64,000 bases of DNA from assembly GCF_016765795.1 (NCBI RefSeq), contig NZ_JAESVP010000012.1, forward strand, positions 20,823 to 84,822, in the 5' to 3' direction. Within the stretch, counting starts at the first letter, position 1; the number at the start of each line of letters is the position of its first letter. A model generated the notes under the pieces. That model did not search any database and was not told where the DNA came from. It saw only the letters and a list, made by a program, of their open reading frames with translations. The DNA is from Fuscibacter oryzae (lineage in GTDB: Bacteria > Pseudomonadota > Alphaproteobacteria > Rhodobacterales > Rhodobacteraceae). Both the position numbers and the translations under genes were made by a program. Positions 20,424 to 28,669 of this stretch are shown piece by piece.

Positions 20424-21545
20424 TCAGCGTTTGTAGGTTGTGGGGTTGAAAGGCATGTCGGCCACAGTGACGGGCAGGCGCTTGGCCCTGACATCGCCCT
20501 CCAGCGCGGTGCCGGTTTTTGCTTGGGCCACAGGCACATAGCCCATGGCGATGGGCGCATTGACCGAAGGGCCAAAGCCGCCCGAGGTGATCTGCCCTGC
20601 CGGGGCATCGCCTGCGAAAAGCGCGGTCCCTTCGCGCATCGGTGCGCGTCCATCGGGGCGCAGGCCGACGCGGCGACGGCTTGGCCCCTCGGCCAGTTCC
20701 TTCAGGATATGCGCCGCACCGGGAAAACCGCCTTCGCGCGCGCCACCGGCCTTGCGCGCTTTTTGAATGGCCCAGACCAACCCCGCCTCAACCGGGCTGG
20801 TGGTGGTGTCGATGTCATGGCCGTAAAGGCAAAGCCCGGCCTCCAGCCGCAGACTATCCCGCGCACCAAGACCGATGGGCAGCACCTCTGGCATGTCCAT
20901 CAGGCGGCGGGCAAAACCCTCGGCCTGCGCCATGGGCAAGGAGATCTCATAGCCATCTTCGCCGGTATAGCCCGACCGGCTGACCCACAGATCGCCGAAC
21001 ATTCCCACATCCATGAACCTCATCGCCGCCACGGCAGGTTCAATCCGCGCCAGCGCCGCCTCGGCCAAGGGGCCTTGCAGGGCCAGCAAAGCACGGTCCT
21101 GAATGAACTCCAACTCGGCCACATCGGCCAGATGGGCGCGCATATGGGCCACGTCGGCATGCTTGCAGGCGGCATTGACCACGACGAACAGATGATCGCC
21201 CCGGTTGGCGAACATCAGGTCATCCAGAATGCCGCCCGTTTCATTGGTGAACAGCCCATAGCGCTGCCGCCCCGCAGCCACGCCCAGCACGTCCACCGGC
21301 ATCAGCGCCTCAAACCCCAGGCACAGCGCCTCCATGCCCGCCTTTGGCCGCAGGATCACCTGCCCCATATGCGACACATCGAACAAACCGGCAGCGGCGC
21401 GGGTATGCAGGTGCTCTTTCATCACCCCGGCCGGATATTGCACCGCCATCTCATAGCCGGCAAAGGGCACCATCTTGCCCCCCAGTTCGACATGCAGGTC
21501 ATGCAGACCCAAACGCAGAAGTTCTTCGGCCAAAGCCGCCTCCAT
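20424..21545 (-). CDS. gcvT: Glycine cleavage system T protein (aminomethyltransferase)
   Basis: GcvT moves the methylene group from lipoyl-GcvH to tetrahydrofolate and releases ammonia. The protein has 373 residues. The N-terminal folate domain shows VPFAGYEMAVQYP, LFDVSHMGQV and GYTGEDGYEISLP. The C-terminal barrel holds GFGPSVNAPIAMGYV. It is the first gene of the gcv operon, starting about 55 bases after the tandem glycine riboswitch. Confidence 0.96.
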   Translation of the reverse strand: MEAALAEELLRLGLHDLHVELGGKMVPFAGYEMAVQYPAGVMKEHLHTRAAAGLFDVSHMGQVILRPKAGMEALCLGFEALMPVDVLGVAAGRQRYGLFTNETGGILDDLMFANRGDHLFVVVNAACKHADVAHMRAHLADVAELEFIQDRALLALQGPLAEAALARIEPAVAAMRFMDVGMFGDLWVSRSGYTGEDGYEISLPMAQAEGFARRLMDMPEVLPIGLGARDSLRLEAGLCLYGHDIDTTTSPVEAGLVWAIQKARKAGGAREGGFPGAAHILKELAEGPSRRRVGLRPDGRAPMREGTALFAGDAPAGQITSGGFGPSVNAPIAMGYVPVAQAKTGTALEGDVRAKRLPVTVADMPFNPTTYKR

Positions 21546-21599
21546 CTCTGCCGGTCATTCAGACAGCCCGGCACCGTACAGACAGTTCCCCTGCCCTCG

Positions 21600-21782
21600 G
21601 TGCCCCCTCTGTCCCTGCCCTTTCGGGGCGCCTGAGATCGTTATCCCTTCGGCGGGCGCATCCGCGCCACTCTCCAGAGTCTTTTGCCAGAACGGTCCGT
21701 TCGCCTGAGAGTTTACCGGGGCGGTTGCTCCTTCGGCACCGACGCAAGACCCAAAAGGCCCCGCCGGATTCTCCCGATCCTG
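21600..21782 (-). ncRNA. Tandem glycine riboswitch upstream of gcvT
   Basis: On the minus strand two glycine aptamers follow each other. The first begins GGATCGGGAGA and holds GCCGAAGGAGCAA and AAACTCTCAGGC, with GGACCGT after it. The second begins at ACTCTGGAGAGT and holds GCCGAAGGGATAACG and ATCTCAGGC, ending with GGGACAGAGGGG. This is the classic cooperative gcvT motif, which switches on glycine cleavage when glycine is abundant. The expression platform between the second aptamer and the gcvT start is short (about 55 bases) with no clear T-run, so control of translation or Rho access is more likely than intrinsic termination. Confidence 0.92.
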
Positions 21783-21890
21783 ACGGTCGCAACCTAATCC
21801 AGAAGCGTCGCATCTGGCAAGTGCCAGAGTGCAACTGCATACCGAATGGGCAAAGGAAAAGGGCGCCCCGAACCGGACGCCCCTAACTTC

Positions 21891-21931
21891 CTCTTGGCAA
21901 AAATACTCCGGGGTCCGGGGCAGCGCCCCGG
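21891..21931. repeat. Intergenic palindromic element, copy 2 (3' of gltX)
   Basis: On the minus strand it reads CCGGGGC-GCT-GCCCCGG, then ACCCCGGAGTATTTTT. The 7-bp hairpin and the run of T lie just after the gltX stop, so this copy could work as an intrinsic terminator. It matches the shared plan of the other copies (palindrome, C-run, GTATTT). Confidence 0.7.
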
Positions 21932-21942
21932 CGGCTGATGCC

Positions 21943-23268
21943 TCACACCACCGGCAGCTTTTGCAGCAAGGGCAGCACATCGGCCATTTCCGGCCCATGC
22001 CCCTGCCCCGTCAGCGCCAGACGCAACGGGCGGAACAGATCCTTGCCCTTGCGGCCCGTCGCCTCTTTCACCGCCGCAGTCCATTCGCCCCAGGTCGCAG
22101 TGGTCCAGGGCTGGGCGGGCAGCAGGGCGATGGCCTGGCGCACGAAATCGCGGTCAGCGTCGTCTACCACTGGCACTGCGCCGTCGCGGAACAGCACCCA
22201 CCAGCCCTCCAGATCGGCCAGCACGGTGATGTTGGCCTTGGCCACGTTCCAGAACGCCTCGGCCTTGTCGGCGGGCACGCCTAGATCGGCAATCCGGGTC
22301 TGAACGGCCGAAAACGGCAGACTTTGCACATGGTGGCGGGTCAGGGGGAACAGGTCTTCGGCGTCAAACTTGGTGGGGGCTGCGCCAAAGCTGCCGATGT
22401 CGAACCCGTCGATCAGCTCTTGCATCGACGACACCAGCTCCACGGGTTTCGACGACCCCAGCCGCGCCATCAGGCTCAAGAGCGCCAGCGGCTCCACCCC
22501 CCGCGCCCGCAGGTCGCGCAGCGAGAGAACGCCCAACCGCTTCGACAATTCCTCGCCCTTCGCGCCGGTCAGCAGCGAATGGTGGGCAAAGGTCGGCGGG
22601 GTGCCGCCCAGCGCCTGCATGATCTGGATCTGCGTCGCGGTGTTGGTCACATGGTCGGCCCCGCGCACGATATGGGTGACGCCCATATCCACATCATCGA
22701 CCGACGAGGCGAAGGTATACAGCACCTGCCCGTCGGCCTTGATCAGCACCGGGTCCGACACCGAGGCCGCATCAATCGAGATTGGGCCGATGATGCCATC
22801 GGTCCATTCAATCCGTTCCTGATCCAGCCGGAACCGCCAATAACCCTGCCGTCCCTCGGCGCGGAAGGCATCCTTCTCGGCCTCGGTCAGCTTCAGGCTG
22901 GCGCGGTCATAGACCGGCGGGCGACCCATGTTCAAAAGCTTCTTGCGCTTCAGGTCCAACTCGGTCGGCGATTCAAAGCATTCGTAAAACCGCCCCGCAG
23001 CCTTCAACTGCTCGGCCGCCTCGCGGTAACGGTCTAGCCGTTTCGATTGCTGCTCTACCCGGTCAAACTTGATGCCCAGCCATTCCAGGTCGGCAAACAG
23101 ACCGTCGATATATTCCTGCTTTGAGCGTTCCTGATCGGTGTCATCCAGCCGCAGAATGAACGTGCCGCCGTTCTTTCGCGCGATCAGATAGTTCATCAGG
23201 GCGGTGCGCAGGTTGCCGACATGGATATAGCCGGTGGGCGAAGGCGCAAAGCGGGTGACGGTGGTCAT
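21943..23268 (-). CDS. gltX: Glutamate--tRNA ligase
   Basis: A class I aminoacyl-tRNA synthetase. From ATG at 23268 it has 441 residues. The HIGH-like motif is in RFAPSPTGYIHVGNLRTAL and the KMSKS-like loop is GEELSKRLG. An open frame continues far upstream to 24135, but it crosses two plus-strand genes and is not protein-like. At 441 residues this fits the shorter of the two GltX paralogues usual in Rhodobacteraceae. Whether it charges tRNA-Glu, tRNA-Gln or both cannot be told here. It stands alone, after an element copy. Confidence 0.93.
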   Translation of the reverse strand: MTTVTRFAPSPTGYIHVGNLRTALMNYLIARKNGGTFILRLDDTDQERSKQEYIDGLFADLEWLGIKFDRVEQQSKRLDRYREAAEQLKAAGRFYECFESPTELDLKRKKLLNMGRPPVYDRASLKLTEAEKDAFRAEGRQGYWRFRLDQERIEWTDGIIGPISIDAASVSDPVLIKADGQVLYTFASSVDDVDMGVTHIVRGADHVTNTATQIQIMQALGGTPPTFAHHSLLTGAKGEELSKRLGVLSLRDLRARGVEPLALLSLMARLGSSKPVELVSSMQELIDGFDIGSFGAAPTKFDAEDLFPLTRHHVQSLPFSAVQTRIADLGVPADKAEAFWNVAKANITVLADLEGWWVLFRDGAVPVVDDADRDFVRQAIALLPAQPWTTATWGEWTAAVKEATGRKGKDLFRPLRLALTGQGHGPEMADVLPLLQKLPVV

Positions 23269-23421
23269 GGGGGAAGGCTCCGTTGAACCCCGGCTGATTG
23301 TCACATGGGGGGGCGTTTGTCCAGTTTCACCGCATCGCGCCCCCGCCGGGCAGGCGCGCCAAATTTCTTCGACCGAATTTGGCCGCTTGCCCGCCGCCCC
23401 CGCCCCTCTTACCCTGCCCGC

Positions 23422-23832
23422 ATGACCCGCCCCGGCCCCGAAATCATCGCCCCCGATCTGATGATGATCGAACAACTCGCCCATGGTGCGGTTGCGGCCC
23501 TGCCCGAACCCTACCGCGCCGCCGCCACCCATGTCGGCCTGCGGGTCGAAGATTTCGCGCCCGACGAAATTCTGGAGGCGATGGGTGTGGACAGCCCCTA
23601 TGATCTGACCGGCCTTTATGAAGGCACGCCTCTGACGGAAAAGTCGGTCACCGACCAGCCCAACCACCCCGATGTGATCTGGCTGTTCCGCAAGCCCATT
23701 CTGGATGAATGGATCAGCCGGGGCGATGTCTCGCTGGCCGAACTGGTGACGCATGTGATGATCCACGAACTGGCGCATCACTTCGGTTGGTCCGATGCCG
23801 ATATTGCGGCGGTGGACCCGTGGTGGGAATAA
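23422..23832 (+). CDS. Minimal zincin metallopeptidase family protein
   Basis: A small cytoplasmic protein of 136 residues of the metallopeptidase family typified by Pfam PF06262. The HExxH zinc motif is at residues 115-119 (HELAHHFGWSD), with D125 as the likely third ligand region. A second typical segment is YDLTGLYEGTPL. No signal peptide is seen and the physiological substrate is not known. It is divergent from gltX and followed by an MBL-fold gene 75 bp later. Confidence 0.82.
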   Translation: MTRPGPEIIAPDLMMIEQLAHGAVAALPEPYRAAATHVGLRVEDFAPDEILEAMGVDSPYDLTGLYEGTPLTEKSVTDQPNHPDVIWLFRKPILDEWISRGDVSLAELVTHVMIHELAHHFGWSDADIAAVDPWWE

Positions 23833-23872
23833 TCGCGCATCTGTGAGGTGGGATTTCGCGCCATCCGCGCTA

Positions 23873-23898
23873 CCTTTGGTTGACCTCAAAACCAAAGG
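23873..23898 (+). promoter_or_regulatory. Inverted repeat covering the ribosome site of the MBL gene
   Basis: CCTTTGGTT (23873-23881) and AACCAAAGG (23890-23898) are perfect 9-bp arms with an 8-base loop. The right arm contains AAGG, the only good Shine-Dalgarno for the ATG at 23908. In RNA the hairpin would hide it. As DNA it could be an operator. Confidence 0.4.
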
Positions 23899-23907
23899 AC
23901 ACCCCAG

Positions 23908-24837
23908 ATGACCCTGCAAGTCTCGCGCCGCAATGCGCTGATCGCTGGCGCCACCCTGCCCTTTGCGCCGCTGCTTTCCACCCCCGCCCGCGCCGCAGCC
24001 CCGCTGCAAGGCCCCGCCCCCCAAGGCTTTTCCCGCCTGAAACTTGGCGGGTTCGAGGTGACGCCCCTGCTGGCCGGCACCCGTGCGATGGACAAGCCCC
24101 AGGAAACCTTTGGCACCAATGCCAGCCCCGAACAATTCGCGGCCCTGTCGGCGGAAAACTTCATTCCCAATGACAAGTCGGTCAATTTCTTTACCCCCGT
24201 GCTGGTGAATACGGGGGCAGAGCTGATCCTGTTTGATACCGGCCTTGCGCCCGAAGGGGTCACCGCCGCCCTGTCAAAGGCCGGGGTGACGCCCGATCAG
24301 GTGGATGTGGTGGTGCTGACCCATATGCACGGCGACCATATCGGCGGGCTGTCGGGCGATGCAGGCGTGACATTCCCGAAGGCACGTTATGTCACCGGGC
24401 AGGCCGAATTTGACCATTGGGCGCAGGCCGGGAACGAAGGGTTCGACACCAAGGTCAAACCCTTGGCCGACAAATTCACCTTCCTTGACGATGGCGGCAG
24501 CGTCGCCTCGGGTATCACCGCCGTCGCGGCCTTTGGCCATTCGCCGGGGCATATGGCCTTTCATCTGGAAAGCGCGGGCCAGCGGCTGATGCTGACCGCC
24601 GATACCGCCAACCACTATGTCTGGTCGCTGCAACGCCCCGACTGGGAGGTACGGTTTGATGCCGACAAGGCCGCCGCCGCCCAGACCCGCAAGGACATTT
24701 TCGGCATGATCGCCGCCGACCGCATCCCCTTTATCGGCTATCACATGCCCTTTCCCGCCGCCGGGCATGTCGAGGACAACGGCGAGGGCGGGTTCCGCTT
24801 TGTCCCGCTCAGCTATCAGTTGCTGTTTGATGCCTGA
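23908..24837 (+). CDS. MBL-fold metallohydrolase with a Tat signal
   Basis: A 309-residue metallo-beta-lactamase-fold hydrolase, probably periplasmic. Residues 1-30 form a twin-arginine signal (SRRNALIAG, then a hydrophobic stretch and an Ala-rich cleavage region). The zinc motif HMHGDHIGG has H139, H141, D143 and H144. The later HSPGH and GYHMPFP segments supply the other ligands. The pattern resembles AHL-lactonase or alkylsulfatase-like MBL proteins, but the substrate cannot be assigned. Its ribosome site lies in an inverted repeat. It converges on the next gene with no gap. Confidence 0.85.
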   Translation: MTLQVSRRNALIAGATLPFAPLLSTPARAAAPLQGPAPQGFSRLKLGGFEVTPLLAGTRAMDKPQETFGTNASPEQFAALSAENFIPNDKSVNFFTPVLVNTGAELILFDTGLAPEGVTAALSKAGVTPDQVDVVVLTHMHGDHIGGLSGDAGVTFPKARYVTGQAEFDHWAQAGNEGFDTKVKPLADKFTFLDDGGSVASGITAVAAFGHSPGHMAFHLESAGQRLMLTADTANHYVWSLQRPDWEVRFDADKAAAAQTRKDIFGMIAADRIPFIGYHMPFPAAGHVEDNGEGGFRFVPLSYQLLFDA

Positions 24838-25380
24838 TCAAACGGCAAAATAGCGGTCTGCCGGAAGGTAGGCCGCCAGCCGCCCCGCCGCGCACCAGTC
24901 ACGCTCCAGCGGCGCATCGCCCACCAGAACCACCCGGTCGCCGGGGGTCTTGCCCAGAATGTCCCGAATGGCTGCCGCCATGGCCGGGAACGGCAACAGC
25001 ACATGCGGGGCTGGGTGGGTGGCATCCAACACGGCGTTGCTGGCCAGCAACGATGGCGACAGCGGGGCCACGGCCAGCCCGATGCGCCCGGCCCCCGCAA
25101 TCGCCGCCAGCTTGGCCACCTCGGCCATGGGGATCACGGGCGACAAGGCCCGCACCCGCAAGGCATTGGAAGAAAACAGAAACGCTACCACATCATGCCC
25201 GGTCTGCGCCCGGACCGAGGCATAGGTTTTGTAGTCCAGCCCCAATTCCTTCGCCCGTCGCACCCGGTTCCGCACCACCTCAATCGGCAGGGTCGGCAAC
25301 AGCACCTCTCGTGCGGCGGTCCAGCAATGCTTGCGCCAAGAGGTGCCGCCCTCCATCGTCGGGCCGTTGTTGTGCCCCAT
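24838..25380 (-). CDS. Conserved hypothetical protein downstream of ribE
   Basis: A soluble protein of 180 residues with no family I can name with certainty. The first half (SWRKHCWTAAREVLLPTLPI, then VVRNRVRRAKELGLDYKTYA) is basic and helical. The second half has alternating hydrophobic strands and GDRVVLVGDAPLERDW. Similar proteins are, to my recollection, widespread in Rhodobacterales. The ATG at 25380 shares a base with the ribE stop (TGATG), so it is coupled to ribE. An ATG three codons upstream is the alternative. A link to flavin metabolism would be inference only. Confidence 0.7.
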   Translation of the reverse strand: MGHNNGPTMEGGTSWRKHCWTAAREVLLPTLPIEVVRNRVRRAKELGLDYKTYASVRAQTGHDVVAFLFSSNALRVRALSPVIPMAEVAKLAAIAGAGRIGLAVAPLSPSLLASNAVLDATHPAPHVLLPFPAMAAAIRDILGKTPGDRVVLVGDAPLERDWCAAGRLAAYLPADRYFAV

Positions 25381-25976
25381 CAGCCCCATTCGCGCAGCCG
25401 GGCGACATAACGGGCCATGGTATCCACCTCCAGGTTCACCTTGTCGCCCAGTTTCACCCCGCCCCAGGTGGTCACCTTTTGCGTATGGGGAATGAAGTTG
25501 ATGCCGAAATCGCGGCCCTCCACCTCATTCACCGTCAGCGAGGTGCCGTTCAGCGCCACCGACCCCTTGGGCGCAATGAACTTCGCCAACTCCTCCGGTG
25601 CGCGGAAAGTCACACGCAGGCTGTCGCCCTCGGGGCGCAGGCCCACCACCTCGGCCACGCCATCGACATGGCCCGACACGATATGCCCGCCCAGCTCATC
25701 CCCCACCTTCAGCGCGCGTTCAAGGTTCAGCCGCTTGCCAACGCTCCAGCCTGCAAGGTTGGTCTTGGAAACCGTCTCGGCGCTGATTTCCACGTCAAAC
25801 CAGTTTTTCGGAGCAGACCCCAGCGCCACCACCGTCAGGCAAACCCCCTCACAGGCAATCGAAGCGCCAATATCGATCCCTGCCGGATCATAAGCCGTCG
25901 CAATCCGCGTGCGCAGGTCGCCGCGCTGCTCCAGCTCCAGAATCTCGCCCATATCGGTCACAATGCCGGTGAACAT
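25380..25976 (-). CDS. ribE: Riboflavin synthase (alpha subunit)
   Basis: Riboflavin synthase dismutates two 6,7-dimethyl-8-ribityllumazine molecules into riboflavin. From MFTGIV at 25976 it has 198 residues, the normal length. Two lumazine-binding barrels are visible: residues 1-95 with CEGVCLTVV, and about 96-190 with GHIVSGHVDGV and NGTSLTVNEV. An in-frame extension upstream is not protein-like. It lies 10 kb from ribB-ribH, so riboflavin genes are split in two places in this window. Confidence 0.95.
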   Translation of the reverse strand: MFTGIVTDMGEILELEQRGDLRTRIATAYDPAGIDIGASIACEGVCLTVVALGSAPKNWFDVEISAETVSKTNLAGWSVGKRLNLERALKVGDELGGHIVSGHVDGVAEVVGLRPEGDSLRVTFRAPEELAKFIAPKGSVALNGTSLTVNEVEGRDFGINFIPHTQKVTTWGGVKLGDKVNLEVDTMARYVARLREWG

Positions 25977-26079
25977 CCGCCCGCTCCTATCCGTTTGACC
26001 CAGAGGTAACGGCCCTGCCCCTGCCCTGCAAGTCCACAGACCCGCACCATTGGGGCCGCAAATTTGCCGCGCCGCCAAA

Positions 26080-26092
26080 TTAACCGTTAACC
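26080..26092. promoter_or_regulatory. Two TTAACC half-sites upstream of kpsS
   Basis: TTAACCGTTAACC is a direct repeat of TTAACC with one base between. TTAACC resembles half of a CtrA site. The spacing does not match the TTAA-N7-TTAA consensus, so this is only a weak candidate in the ribE-kpsS divergent spacer. Confidence 0.2.
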
Positions 26093-26162
26093 CGATGACA
26101 GCGCCCCATTGCGAAACCTGCAAGCCTGCGCAAACTGGGGCCGGGTGTGTGAAAGTAACCAA

Positions 26163-27452
26163 GTGACGGGTAAGGGACGCAACTTTCTTTTCTTGCAAGG
26201 GCCGCATGGTCCTTTTTTCGGGCAACTCGCGCGGATGGTCTCTGCTGCGGGGTCAGAGGTGTGGCGCGTCGGGTTCAACCGGGGCGACCGGGTGTTCTGG
26301 CCGCTGAAATCGCGCTTTGTCGCCTATCAGGGCAGGCCAGAGGATTGGGCAGCAACCTGCTGCACCCTGCTGGCCGACAAGGGCATCACCGATCTGGTGC
26401 TTTATGGCGATACCCGCCCGATTCACGCCCAGGCCGTGGCTGCGGCGCGGGCAGCAGGCATCACCGTGCATGTCTTCGAAGAAGGCTATCTGCGCCCCTA
26501 TTGGGTGACATATGAACGCGGCGGATCGAACGGCCATTCGCGCCTGATGCAAACCAGCGTTGCCGAGATGCAGGCGGCGCTGGCCAAGGTTGATATGGAC
26601 CTGCCCGACGCACCCGCCCGCTGGGGCGACATGCGCCAGCATATCTTCTGGGGCGCGCTTTATCACTGGCACGTCCTGACCGGCGGCAAGGAATACCCCG
26701 CCTTCCGCCCCCACCGAGACCTGACGGTCGGCCAAGAGTTTCTGATTTATTGCCGCCGCCTTGCGCTGCTGCCCATTCACCGCTGGGAACGGATGCTGGC
26801 AAGCTGGCGCATCCGGCATGGCGGCTTTCCCTATCATCTGGTGTTGCTGCAACTGGAACATGACGCCAGCTTTCGGATGCATTCACCCTTCCGCTCGATG
26901 ACTGATTTTCTTGATGTGGTCCTCGACGGCTTTGCCAAGGGTGCGCCGCCGCACCACCACATCGTTTTCAAGGCCCATCCGCTGGAAGACGGCCGCGTGC
27001 CGATGCGGTCCACCCTGCGCCGGCTGGCGCGGGCCTATGGCGTGGCCGACCGGGTGCATTGGGTGCGGGGGGGCAAACTGGCCGGGCTGCTGAACCAGGC
27101 ACGCAGTGCGGTGACGGTGAATTCCACCGCAGGCCAACAGGTACTGTGGCGCGGCCTGCCGCTGAAAGTGTTCGGCGAAGCGGTCTATGCCAAGCCTGAA
27201 TTCGTCTCGTCCCAGCCGCTGCCCGACTTTTTCACGCAAGCCAACCGCCCCGACAGCCGCGCTTACCGCGATTATCGCCACTATCTGTTGGAAACCAGCC
27301 AGATCCCCGGCGGCTTCTACAGCTCGCGGGCGCGGCGCGATCTGCTGCGACAGGTTGTGGACATGCTACTGCAACCCGAAGACCCCTATGATGCCCTGAC
27401 CAATGGAAAAGCGGCACCAAGGCAACAGTTGCGCGTCGTCAGCCGGTCGTGA
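26163..27452 (+). CDS. kpsS: Capsule polysaccharide biosynthesis protein, KpsS-like Kdo transferase
   Basis: KpsS adds the first beta-Kdo to the lipid acceptor at the base of group 2 capsule. From GTG at 26163 it has 429 residues and starts VTGKGRNFLFLQGPHGPFF, a typical KpsS N-terminus. A TTG 18 codons upstream is the alternative. Family features include VFEEGYLRPYWVTYE, IVFKAHPLEDGR and VNSTAGQQVLWRGLPLKVFG. It is cytoplasmic, with no signal. It heads kpsS, a polysaccharide export lipoprotein gene and kpsC in one direction. Confidence 0.85.
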   Translation: MTGKGRNFLFLQGPHGPFFGQLARMVSAAGSEVWRVGFNRGDRVFWPLKSRFVAYQGRPEDWAATCCTLLADKGITDLVLYGDTRPIHAQAVAAARAAGITVHVFEEGYLRPYWVTYERGGSNGHSRLMQTSVAEMQAALAKVDMDLPDAPARWGDMRQHIFWGALYHWHVLTGGKEYPAFRPHRDLTVGQEFLIYCRRLALLPIHRWERMLASWRIRHGGFPYHLVLLQLEHDASFRMHSPFRSMTDFLDVVLDGFAKGAPPHHHIVFKAHPLEDGRVPMRSTLRRLARAYGVADRVHWVRGGKLAGLLNQARSAVTVNSTAGQQVLWRGLPLKVFGEAVYAKPEFVSSQPLPDFFTQANRPDSRAYRDYRHYLLETSQIPGGFYSSRARRDLLRQVVDMLLQPEDPYDALTNGKAAPRQQLRVVSRS

Positions 27453-27535
27453 AACGTCGCGCTGGCAATTTGTTCCGCCTTTCTGTAGGTTTGCCGACAA
27501 AAGTTGAGACAAACTCCAGATAAGGAGTGCGAGCA

Positions 27536-28669
27536 GTGCGCATTTTTACCTCAAGGGCGGCGAAAGCCGTGTGCCTTGTCGCGCTTGTCGCGGCAACCGC
27601 AAGCTGCGGCCTGCCCCGGTCTGGCCCGACAAAGCGGGAAATCTTTCAAGGCTCCGTGCTGAAAAAGGGCGATGCCTTTATCGTCACGGTGAATTCGCGG
27701 GTGACGCGGGTCACCTCGGTCACTCCGGCCTTCGGGTTCTCCTCCGGGTTCCAGACCGCAGGCGTCATCGGGTCGGATGTCATCGCCCCGGGCGACCGGC
27801 TGGGTTTGACGATCTTTGAAAACGTCAAGGATGACCCGCTTTTGGGCAATACCGGCCAGCGCGTGTCGCAACTGCAAGAGGTGCAGGTGGATGGGCAGGG
27901 CTATATCTTCGTGCCCTATGCCGGCAAGGTGAAGGCGTCGGGGCAAACGCCTGACAGCCTGCGCCAGATCGTTACCCGCAAGCTGGATACGCAAACCCCC
28001 GACCCGCAGGTGCAGGTGCAGCGCGTGGCGGGCGATGGTTCGACCGTCACCATGTCCGGCTCGGTCGGCGCGCAGGGGGTGTTCCCGATTGAACGCGGTA
28101 CGCGCACCCTGTCGGCCATGCTGGCCAAGGCGGGCGGCGTATCGATTGAGCCCGATATCGCGATTGTCCGCGTGACCCGTGGCAACAAGTCGGGCAAAGT
28201 CTGGCTGCGCGATCTTTACGCCAACCCGTCGCTCGACATTGCGCTGCGCCCCGGCGATATCGTCACCGTCGAGCCCGACAACCGCGCCTTTGTGGCCTTG
28301 GGTGCCACCGGCCAGCAAAGCCGCGTTCCGTTCAAGAACCAGAACCTTTCGGCGCTGGAGGCGCTTGCCATCGTCGGCGGCCTGAATACCGCCACTGCCG
28401 ACCCGACAGGCGTTTTCGTTCTGCGCAACGAACCAGCCGAGATTGCCAATGCCGTCCTTGGCCGCAAGGATCTGACCGGCGATCAGCGCATGGTCTATGT
28501 GCTGGATCTGACCCAGCCGACCGGCCTGTTCGAAGCCCGCGACTTTCTGGTGCGCGACGGCGATACGGTTTATGTGACCGAAGCGCCCTATGTGCAGTGG
28601 CAAAAAACCCTTTCCGCGATCACCGGCGCCACGGGCACCGCAAGTTCGCTGGCCAACGCGGGCGGCTAA
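27536..28669 (+). CDS. Polysaccharide export outer-membrane lipoprotein (Wza/KpsD-like)
   Basis: A 377-residue lipoprotein that probably forms the outer-membrane channel for capsule. The N-terminus has a signal ending in the lipobox TASC. A Poly_export domain follows (VIAPGDRLGLTIFE to about residue 145), then two SLBB-type beta-grasp domains. GTG at 27536 is chosen as start because AAGGAG lies 7 bases upstream. The GTG at 27527 lies inside that ribosome site. It sits between kpsS and kpsC. The kpsC start is one base after the stop. Confidence 0.86.
   Translation: MRIFTSRAAKAVCLVALVAATASCGLPRSGPTKREIFQGSVLKKGDAFIVTVNSRVTRVTSVTPAFGFSSGFQTAGVIGSDVIAPGDRLGLTIFENVKDDPLLGNTGQRVSQLQEVQVDGQGYIFVPYAGKVKASGQTPDSLRQIVTRKLDTQTPDPQVQVQRVAGDGSTVTMSGSVGAQGVFPIERGTRTLSAMLAKAGGVSIEPDIAIVRVTRGNKSGKVWLRDLYANPSLDIALRPGDIVTVEPDNRAFVALGATGQQSRVPFKNQNLSALEALAIVGGLNTATADPTGVFVLRNEPAEIANAVLGRKDLTGDQRMVYVLDLTQPTGLFEARDFLVRDGDTVYVTEAPYVQWQKTLSAITGATGTASSLANAGG

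Noticed and set aside
23269..24135. N-terminal extension of gltX
   Set aside because: GltX has its normal start at 23268; the extension is antisense to two plus-strand genes.
27527..27535. Earlier GTG start for the capsule export lipoprotein
   Set aside because: This GTG is part of the AAGGAG ribosome site of the better start at 27536.
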